DNA of 64,000 nucleotides from the NCBI GenBank assembly GCA_025667525.1, contig CM046879.1:383927039-383991038 (forward strand). The letters are read 5' to 3'. The notes under the pieces were generated by a model, which made no database searches, was not told the origin of the DNA, and was given only the letters and a program-made list of their open reading frames with translations. This DNA comes from Glebionis coronaria. Lineage: Eukaryota; Streptophyta; Magnoliopsida; Asterales; Asteraceae. Below are positions 56,656-64,000 of the stretch, in pieces (the first letter of the stretch is position 1; every line of letters begins with the position of its first letter). The position numbers and the translations under genes were made by a program.

Positions 56656-59013
56656 ATGCGTACTAGATCTTCTAATTATCAAGAGCCCGAGCCTCAAGAA
56701 GATTTAGATATGGCAGGTGTTAACAACAACAACATTCCACCGAACCTGAATAATAATAATAACAACAATGCTCTTCCACAGCCCGATCTTCGGACCATGG
56801 AGGAACTTTGTCAACCAACAATGTTTGGACGAGGAGGACCGATTGCGCCGATGCAAATCAACGCTCCTGAGTTTTCGTTGAAGCACCACATGATTCAGCA
56901 AGTACAAACAAACCCATTTAGAGGATTGCCTGATGATGATGCCAACAAACACCTCGACAAGTTCATTACAATCACCCAAAGCATGAAGTTGCCTGGGGCC
57001 ACAATGGATGTACTCCGCCTACAACTCTTCCCACATACTTTATCGCATCATGCCGAGAAATGGTTTGATCGTCTCCCGAAGAATTTTATTCACACTTGGG
57101 ATGACATGACTCAACGCTTTCTTTCGCGCTACTTTCCACCATCCATGGTCACAAGCCTTCGCAATCAGATCAGCGGTTTCATGCAAGACCCTGATGAATC
57201 TCTTTTCGACGCTTGGGAGAGATATAATGTCTTGATCGACCGTTGTCCAAACCACAACATGCTTCCGGTCACCTTGATCGATACTTTCTACAACGGATTG
57301 ACTTTTCGAGATCGTGATACGATTAATGCAGCCGCCGGTGGCACATTCATGAAAAGGAGACCCGAGGAGTGTAGAGAGTTAATAGAGAACATGACTACTC
57401 ATCATAAGAACTGGGATTCCTCTGCTTCTTCTAGAAACAACACGAGAGTCAATGTTTCTTCTACCTCAGCAAACCCTGAGATGACCGAACTCACCCGCAT
57501 GATGGCTGAAATGAGCAAAAGTATTACTCTTCTCGCTTCAAACCAACAACAACAAGTTAAAGCGGTCGCTAATCCTTGTGAAACATGTGGCGGTCCTCAC
57601 TCATACACCAATTGTCCTTCGACACAAGGAAATCCGGAAAATGTGTATGCAGCTTACGGTAATTATTCACCGGAAAATTACCAAGCTAGACAACAAGGGG
57701 ATAGAAACCTGCTGAGCTACCGTTCCAACAATTACCTTTCACTCGGTTTTTCTCCTCAAAACCAAAACCCCGCCAACAACTACAATAGAAGCAACCAAAT
57801 CCTACCTCGTGCTTCTAACCCTTATCAACCACCCACCCAACAACACCCACCCATTAACCCCGATGTTGACACAATCATGAGAACTCAAGGTGAGCAAATC
57901 AAGAATCTACAGAGCCAAATAATCAATTTGAAAGGAGATATCTTGAAGCAAGGTAATGACATCAGAACCGAGGTTCGTGAAAATCTTCAATCTTCCTTCA
58001 TCACTCAAACAACTGAATTAAAGAATCTATTGGCTAGTTTCTTGCCCGAAGCTCAACCTTCTTCTTCCTCGGGTTCTCTACCTTCAAACACCGTCACTAA
58101 TCCGCGAGCTAATGTGAGTGCTATAACTACGCGTAGTGGAATTACCATTGTCAATCCACCTGACTCACCACCATCATCTACAACTCCTCCACCACCATGT
58201 ATCCCTATTTCTCTTCCACCTAGTAGTAGTACACCATTACCGTCTCCGCCTCGTCATGACGATGTATCTCGGAAGGACCCTTCAACATCACAACCTTCAC
58301 CAACTACACCTCCACCTAACCCTTATCAGCCCAGAATCCCATACCCTTCTCGCATAGGCAAGACCAACGAGCTAACCAAGAATGACTGTAATGTAATGAA
58401 ATATGTGGATATGCTCTCTAAAATGGCCATCAACATTAGCCTTGTTGAAGCACTTTGCCACATGCCGAAATTTGTCAAGGCATTCAAGGAATTGCTTAGC
58501 AAGAAGGAGAAGCTGATTGAACTCGCCAACACACGATTAAATGAAAACTGCTCTGCAGTCCTTCTTAGAGAACTTCCGGAAAAGCTTGGCGATCCCGGTC
58601 GTTTTGTGTTGCCTTGCGTGTTCAACAAAACTGAAGAATTTACTGCCCTTGCTGATCTCGGGGCTAGTATTAATTTGATGCCACTGAGTGTTTGGAAAAC
58701 ACTATCATTGCCCGACCTCATTCCAACAAAGATGACTCTCGAACTTGCAAACCGCACTCTCGCTTACCCCGTTGGTATAGCCGAAGATGTGTTTCTTAAA
58801 GTTGGCACATTTACCTTCCCGGTCGATTTTGTCGTAGTTGATTATGAAATGGACCCTCGTATTCCCCTAATACTTGGTCGGCCATTTTTGAGAACCGGAC
58901 GTGCTTTAATAGATGTGGCCGAAGGTGAGTTAATCTTACGAGTCGGGGATGATTCTAAAGTTTTTAAAATGGGGAAGCTACAGGCAAATCTTTTGGAGGC
59001 CGAGAATCAGTGA
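56656..59013 (+). CDS. gag: N2 gag-protease, open
   Basis: 785 residues from ATG 56656 (MRTRSSNYQEPE), the start conserved in N1; the frame is open further left but not conserved. An Asn-rich N-terminus is followed by the gag domain (about residues 60-260, with HAEKWFDRLPK and NAAAGGTFMKRRPEE) and the knuckle CETCGGPHSYTNC (about 307-319). A Pro/Ser/Thr-rich linker (about 490-560) leads to the retropepsin domain with ADLGASINLMP (about 667) and LILGRPFLRTG. It should form particles, bind RNA and cleave the polyprotein. No polymerase follows. Against N1, a 96-codon stretch shows 24 silent and 5 replacement codons, evidence of past purifying selection. Confidence 0.92.
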   Translation: MRTRSSNYQEPEPQEDLDMAGVNNNNIPPNLNNNNNNNALPQPDLRTMEELCQPTMFGRGGPIAPMQINAPEFSLKHHMIQQVQTNPFRGLPDDDANKHLDKFITITQSMKLPGATMDVLRLQLFPHTLSHHAEKWFDRLPKNFIHTWDDMTQRFLSRYFPPSMVTSLRNQISGFMQDPDESLFDAWERYNVLIDRCPNHNMLPVTLIDTFYNGLTFRDRDTINAAAGGTFMKRRPEECRELIENMTTHHKNWDSSASSRNNTRVNVSSTSANPEMTELTRMMAEMSKSITLLASNQQQQVKAVANPCETCGGPHSYTNCPSTQGNPENVYAAYGNYSPENYQARQQGDRNLLSYRSNNYLSLGFSPQNQNPANNYNRSNQILPRASNPYQPPTQQHPPINPDVDTIMRTQGEQIKNLQSQIINLKGDILKQGNDIRTEVRENLQSSFITQTTELKNLLASFLPEAQPSSSSGSLPSNTVTNPRANVSAITTRSGITIVNPPDSPPSSTTPPPPCIPISLPPSSSTPLPSPPRHDDVSRKDPSTSQPSPTTPPPNPYQPRIPYPSRIGKTNELTKNDCNVMKYVDMLSKMAINISLVEALCHMPKFVKAFKELLSKKEKLIELANTRLNENCSAVLLRELPEKLGDPGRFVLPCVFNKTEEFTALADLGASINLMPLSVWKTLSLPDLIPTKMTLELANRTLAYPVGIAEDVFLKVGTFTFPVDFVVVDYEMDPRIPLILGRPFLRTGRALIDVAEGELILRVGDDSKVFKMGKLQANLLEAENQ

Positions 59014-59015
59014 AT

Positions 59016-59852
59016 ATGATAAATGTGCTCGATGACTTTACCGTCTACGACAATCCTCTATTCGAGTCTTCCACTGATAATCCACTCTTTGAAGATAATG
59101 TGGATGATTCTCACTCTACTTTGGACGCTTCTCCCATTTATGATTCTCAACCGGTCTTTGATGCTTATGATGATGATGATTCTAGCTCAGATTCGGATGA
59201 TTTTGATTGTACTTCTGAGTATCCCGAGCTGCCCACTTTCGATGATTTCGATGAGGCTGATACTCTATCAAGCGATTCTTCACATGATGAAGATCCTCCA
59301 CCATCACTCGATCCTACTTTGGACGACTATTCATTTGAGGAAGATTTCTCTGAATTTCTCAACACATACTTCCCTCATGAGAGTGATGCTCCTCCTTTTG
59401 ACTTTGAAGATTATCGTCTTGATCCTACTTTGGATTTAAAGAGCATTTTGTCAAAGGAGAAGAAACCGGTCGACACCAAAATCCGTTGCACGTATGATTT
59501 GACACCTCTTTGTCCCACTTCTGAGGACGAGGTTGTGCTTCTTTGCGGATCTTCTTCACACTCGGCTGAGCCTGAGTGCTATTTTCCCCTCAAGGAAAAG
59601 GTGTTTGACCCCGGTATTGAAGTCTTTAAGCCATCTCAGTATCCACATGATGAAATAAAAGGAAATATCTTTGGAAATTTTGAAGACATGCTTGCTCCAC
59701 TTCAACTTTGCTTCCACCATGCTCCATCGCTGATTAAGGGAACCTTGCCATTTCTCTTTTGGCTTGCCTTGTTCGCCTTAAGCTCGTTCTTATTGATGGA
59801 TGAAAACTATGTCTTTGATCCTCGTGGATTTGTTTCATGCTACTTCCGTTGA
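59016..59852 (+). CDS. N2 ORF2: acidic protein with C-terminal hydrophobic segment
   Basis: 278 codons from ATG 59016 (MINVLDDF). It begins three bases after the gag stop and is in a different frame; the frame is open back to a GTG at 59010. It is rich in Asp, Glu, Ser and Tyr (for example DDDDSSSDSDDFD), with EEDFSEFLNTYFPHESDAPP conserved in N1. A hydrophobic run near the C-terminus (LPFLFWLALFALSSFLLM, about residues 245-262) could anchor it in a membrane. I recognise no family. It occupies the place where autonomous relatives have pol. Translation might need frameshifting or reinitiation. Confidence 0.75.
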   Translation: MINVLDDFTVYDNPLFESSTDNPLFEDNVDDSHSTLDASPIYDSQPVFDAYDDDDSSSDSDDFDCTSEYPELPTFDDFDEADTLSSDSSHDEDPPPSLDPTLDDYSFEEDFSEFLNTYFPHESDAPPFDFEDYRLDPTLDLKSILSKEKKPVDTKIRCTYDLTPLCPTSEDEVVLLCGSSSHSAEPECYFPLKEKVFDPGIEVFKPSQYPHDEIKGNIFGNFEDMLAPLQLCFHHAPSLIKGTLPFLFWLALFALSSFLLMDENYVFDPRGFVSCYFR

Positions 59853-61859
59853 TGATCAAGGTCGAGTCAGGCTCACGACTCGGTTAACAAAAATCAAGCG
59901 CTTCTTGGGAGGCAACCCATGCATCTATCTTTCCGCTTTCTTTACCATAAGTGTAGGGGGGACCCCTTTGGATTGCTATTTCCTCTCCTCACTTCTTAAT
60001 CAGGGATTCGAACTTCAATGATCCACTCTTGATGATTCTTGACGACCCGTGATTCCGTGTTCTATTTCTTCCCGGTTCTATCCTAAACTCTTTTCGATTC
60101 ACTATTTTATATTTTCTCAAATATTTAAATAGGAATCTCTTTAGTTATCCTTTCCTTAGCGAGATTTAAACAACGTGCACAATGTCCTAAGTGTAGGGGA
60201 GCTTACTCCCACATGCTTAAACATTGAGGACAATGTTTATCTTAAGTGTAGGGGGGACTTCTATCGAAGTTAAGTGGTCTTTTCCTTGTTTTTGTCCTCA
60301 TTTTAACCGGAAAATCAATTTTTCGACATTTTTCAAAATTTTTGATCTATTTTGGCCTATTAGTTGTTATCTTTGTATAGTTATTTTCTTTCTCCGCTAG
60401 AATAAATGTTTAATAAGTGGTTTTAATTTTCAAACGTTGTGAATCTTTTGACTCAATCCGAGTTTACTCTAGCTAGTATCCTTAACGTGTTTAAGTCAAG
60501 TTTTGCTAGGCTTTTATATAGGGAGCTATAAAACGCGAAAGTCTTAACTCTCACGGGTTAAGAACAAGAACTTTTCGCAAGTTCCTATAATTGATCCTAG
60601 AGAATCGTTTATCAAGGGAACTTTAAGATGCGATTTCTAAACTTGAAAGAGTCTAAGAATTTGCAAGATCCTATAGGCGACTCGAAAACCCAAAACTTTG
60701 ATTTAATAGGCTAAGCATCCACGAATCTCATTACTTGAGATTTTAAACTGTGGAGAATGAGAGATGATAGAGCCAATTATAAGTTCGGTATTCTTTCATG
60801 AATTTATGTGAGTTAATTATGAGCCTATTCTCCCATCGCTTGCTAATAATTTATTTGCTAAATAAATAAGGTTGTACAATTTGAAAAGTTACTTAGCTTC
60901 TAGCCCCAAATCGTTTAAAAGTTGCTCGGTAATGACGAGAGTTCATAGCCAAGGCATAACTTATGAAGCGGGGCGCGAAGATTGGCGAGTCCGAAAAGGC
61001 CCTAACAAGGCATGAGGGCTATGTTTTGTTGCTAAAGATCCAAAGTGATGTGAAGAATCATTTATCGAAAATCAATATGAAGGATCGAGACACACGACGT
61101 AAAGCAAAACTCCCCAAAAGTCATGGAGAAGTGTATCCGAAAAGACCCTAACAAGGTATGAGGATAAATAGATCCAAGTCATAAAAGGAGGCGGATCGTT
61201 GTATATCAAAGTCCAAAATAAAGATTGGAGAAATGAAGAAGTCGTGGTCCAAGTATGAATCTCTCAAAACTTCAAGTGAAGAAATTCCAATTATGAAGAG
61301 AAGACCATTATTTCATGAACGTCTCTCAAGATTTGAAGTATGAAGTCGCTGCCAAATATCGGCCCGAGAAAGGTCTCAAATCGCGAACCAAGTTATGCCA
61401 AGATATGAACTTTCTGATATCCCGAGAAGCAGTTTTAAAAGATTTGGTCCTTTAGCTAACTATTGATTAAATCGTGCACTTTATTTTCAGACTAAATAAC
61501 TATCGAAATAAGTCAAACAATGCATCTTCGTGATCATTCAAGACAAATAATAAAATATAGGAGATACACCTAGGAATAAGGGAGTCTAAGTGAGTAATTG
61601 GCCCACATGAGTTCGTGTTAGTTTACTAACTTATAATAACAATGATCTCGTTTTTAAGCTTGGTTTGGAGAAAGTGAAAACTTGAGGATGATGATTATTC
61701 GTAACATTTTCAAAACCCAAGGTATGCTTTTGATTTCTTTATTTTGTATGTTTTTAATTTTCTATCTCTTTAATAAAGGCCAACGTGGATTGATTACGAT
61801 GAAAAGTGTAATCTTGCTTTGTAACTAATGCATTGCATGAGGACATTGCAATGGTCAAG
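59853..61859 (+). other. Noncoding 3' region of N2
   Basis: It starts with a motif (ACTCGGTTAACAAAAATC, about 59878) shared with A1. It contains a block at 60505-60720 strongly similar to A1 27640-27860 and N1 12590-12840. TAAGTGTAGGGGGGA-like words recur (59950, 60190, 60245). A 62-codon Lys-rich ORF (60963-61151) has an N1 counterpart. Confidence 0.75.
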
Positions 61860-61870
61860 TGTAGGGGATT
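61860..61870 (+). other. Polypurine tract of N2
   Basis: TGTAGGGGATT lies directly before the 3' LTR, identical in form to the N1 tract. It is a weaker purine run than that of A1. Confidence 0.7.
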
Positions 61871-63750
61871 TGATAGGTGTGTAAACACCCATCTTTTCTA
61901 CCACTTAACTACAATAATAACCGGACCAAAACGTGTATTTTATGTCTTTTATGTCAGAATTATGCGTGGTTTGTGTTTTTGTTGTGATTTAGGATGAAAA
62001 GGTGAAAAATGGATAAAACACGGACATTCACGGGCATTTATGGACTTTTATTGAAGAAAAGGATAAAAGACGAAGTCAAGAAGTCAAGAGTGCAAAAAGA
62101 ACGGAAGTCCACGACCAATTCTGAAGATTTATCGAAGAAAAAGTCAAAAGACGGAAGTTTATCAAAAGCCGGAGAATTCAAGTCTATTTTATTGAAGAAT
62201 TTAAAGACGAGTTCAAAAGAAATCCCGAAGTCAAAAGTCCCTTAAAGTCCATGATTAAAGAAGATTAGAAGAAAAGGACTAAGTACGCAATTAATGAAGA
62301 TTAATAAAAGGAGGGACTTAAACTTGTAATTAAGAAGAAAGGAAAGAGGGGAGGAAGCTTCCTTAATCCTCCCCTATAAATAGATTAGGATGTTTATTTT
62401 TCACTCTTGTTGGCTAAGGTGACAATTAGTCTTCCACCATTTAAATACTTGTCATTTACTTTTCATGTCATTTTAATTCATGTTATGCACCTTAATTACC
62501 ATTTAATTCCAAGTAAGTTTTCATTTTAATTCTTGTCAAATCTTTATTATATCTTGTCAATCTCTTATCTACCTTTCTTATTCTTTGATTTATGGTGTAT
62601 GTTCAAGTTCATGCTTTATTTTGATCCAAAGTGGTTTTTGATTATTGTGGTAAAAGTTGTTTAATTTCATGTTTTTAATTGCTTGTTGATGTTATTTCAC
62701 TGAATCGTTGCTGATTTTATTCATACGTGTGTTTGATTTTGGTTAATTTGTTATTATACCTGCTGCTACTGTTTCCTTGTTCTTCGGGAATATTTGCTTG
62801 TTTCTGATCTTTCCAGATAATTTCCGAATCAAGACTTCATCCGGAAGATTTGGGACAAGAAAAACTTCCGAACCAAACTTGCTCATCCGGAACTTTCAAA
62901 GTTCCGGACGAAGTGAAAACTTCTGAACCAAACATACTCATTCGGAACTCCAAAGTTCCGAACCAAGGGTTTCATCCGGAACTTTTCAAAAGTTCTGAAT
63001 CAACTCAAAGTTCCGAATCAAGGACCTAAGTTCCGAATCAAGGCTGCTCATTCGGAAGTCAAAACTTCCGAATCAAGGGTGTTCATTCGGAAGTTCCAAA
63101 CTTCCGAATCAAGGAGCTTCATCCGGAAAGTTCCGAATCAAGGAGTGACCAAGACTTCCGAATCAAGGCAACAAGTGAGAGTTCCGAATCAGTAAGTTCC
63201 GAACGAAGCATTGTTTTGGATAAGTGACATATTCAGATCAATTTGTTCCGGATCAAGGATTTTGGTAATATTCCAAGTGAAGAAGGATCATTTCAACCAA
63301 GGTGACATTTAGGACGAGTGATTGTTCCAAACGAAGGTTTATTCCGAATGAGCTGTATTCAGGTTCTTATTAGTTTTTGTCCTTAATTTTTATCTTCAAG
63401 CTTTATTTCACTTGCCTTTTTTATTTAATTGCACTTTTAGATTATTTGCCTTAGTTTTAGTCGCACTTTAAGTTTGCCTTAGATAGATTTAAGTTTACGT
63501 CATTTTACTTTAGTGCCCTTTAATCTTAGTCACGTTTTTAAATACTCGCACTTTACTTTAATTAGACTTAGATTTACTTAAAAAGCACTTTTACTTTTAA
63601 GTCTTTGCATTTAAATTTAAAATCACCCAAAAAATATTCTTTTTCACCAAAGATCAACTAAGTCACACATAGGAGCCTAGATCAATTCGTTAAGATACCG
63701 AGAACACGAACTTAATCTTTAATTTTTATACGGGCAAAAGCCGTGTATCA
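61871..63750 (+). repeat. N2 3' LTR
   Basis: 1880 bp, the same length as the 5' copy. At least three of the seven differences are in TTCCGAA units, each a C/T change. Confidence 0.94.
62784..63350 (+). repeat. TTCCGAA array in N2 3' LTR
   Basis: It is the counterpart of 55440-56010, with TTCTGAA in some units where the 5' LTR has TTCCGAA and the reverse in others. Confidence 0.88.
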
Positions 63751-64000
63751 CCATCCGTAGGACCCTAAACTAAGCTCTAATCAATGATGAAAAGCGGTGC
63801 AAACCCGCCCCACCAAAGAGGGGATCTAAGAAGCCAACAGGTCCATATTCAAGCTTTGAACCTAATAACCCATGTCGTGGGGGGAAGGGATTGCAAGTAT
63901 CTTTCTATCCACTAGTCACCTATACCCCACAGACAGCTGGGGATGCATCATCCTCTCGGGAAAACCCTGATCAAGGCCACAAGGACGCTCTGGACACAAG
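63751..64000 (+). mobile_element. Start of element D body
   Basis: After the CCATC duplication the D primer region continues (CGTAGGACCC), followed by 245 bases of leader or early gag to the window end. No ORF can be assigned. Confidence 0.55.

Larger units (their letters stand above)
54528..63750 (+). mobile_element. N2: young gag-only gypsy element
   Basis: Two 1880-bp LTRs (54528-56407 and 61871-63750) differ at about 7 sites by my count (0.4%), roughly 0.1-0.2 million years at 1.3e-8 per site per year. CCATC flanks both ends (54523-54527 and 63751-63755). Inside are a primer site, an open gag-protease, an open acidic ORF2 and 2 kb noncoding. No polymerase or integrase is encoded. The gag-only plan fits the group called TR-GAG in plants. 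Mobility must depend on enzymes made elsewhere. Confidence 0.94.

Overview
This window is plant nuclear DNA made almost entirely of nested LTR retrotransposons. No intact host gene is visible. The best lineage clue is the accessory ORF at 1-3305 and the copia gag/pol at 6871-38221. Both match, from memory, protein families that recur in copia elements of daisy-family (Asteraceae) genomes. I infer Asteraceae and cannot name a species.

Layout, left to right. (1) 1-5950: the 3' part of copia element A: an accessory ORF with a long acidic tract, a 2.2-kb noncoding 3' region, then a purine tract and an LTR (5565-5950). (2) 5565-40422: copia element B, which seems to share that LTR. Its gag-pol is decayed and is split by an Athila-type Ty3/gypsy element, A1 (8398-31999, target duplication AGCAT). 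A1 has a 3-kb LTR pair and an open 1094-codon pol ORF. A1's 5' LTR is itself split by N1 (9521-18809, minus strand, duplication AATCT). (3) 40423 to about 45.8 kb: remnant of another Athila-type element, C (minus strand), in whose gag the copia block sits. The nest is therefore four deep: C > A/B > A1 > N1. (4) About 45.8-47.95 kb: the least repetitive stretch, with an unrecognised ORF, a promoter-like segment and a 430-bp PIF/Harbinger-type MITE flanked by TTA. (5) 47.95-49.16 kb: a minus-strand copia LTR plus leader, M. (6) About 49.2-53.94 kb: a decayed Tekay-like chromovirus. (7) About 53.94-54.51 kb and 63751-64000: LTR, primer-binding site and start of gypsy element D, interrupted inside that site by N2 (54528-63750, duplication CCATC).

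The most interesting system is the N family (N1, N2). Each copy has long LTRs, Gag, a protease domain and a second ORF for an acidic protein with a hydrophobic segment near its C-terminus. Neither has reverse transcriptase, RNase H or integrase. Between the two copies, Gag differences are mostly silent (24 silent versus 5 replacement codons in one 96-codon stretch). N2's two LTRs differ at only about 7 of 1880 sites, so it moved recently. The 3' noncoding region of N1 and N2 is recognisably homologous to that of A1, which suggests the N family descends from an Athila-like ancestor that lost pol and borrows enzymes in trans. A second theme links different lineages: arrays of the near-palindrome TTC(C/G)GAA, or close variants, lie in the transcribed 5' leaders of the copia elements B and M and of the gypsy elements N1 and N2.

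All boundaries, differences and homologies were read by eye.
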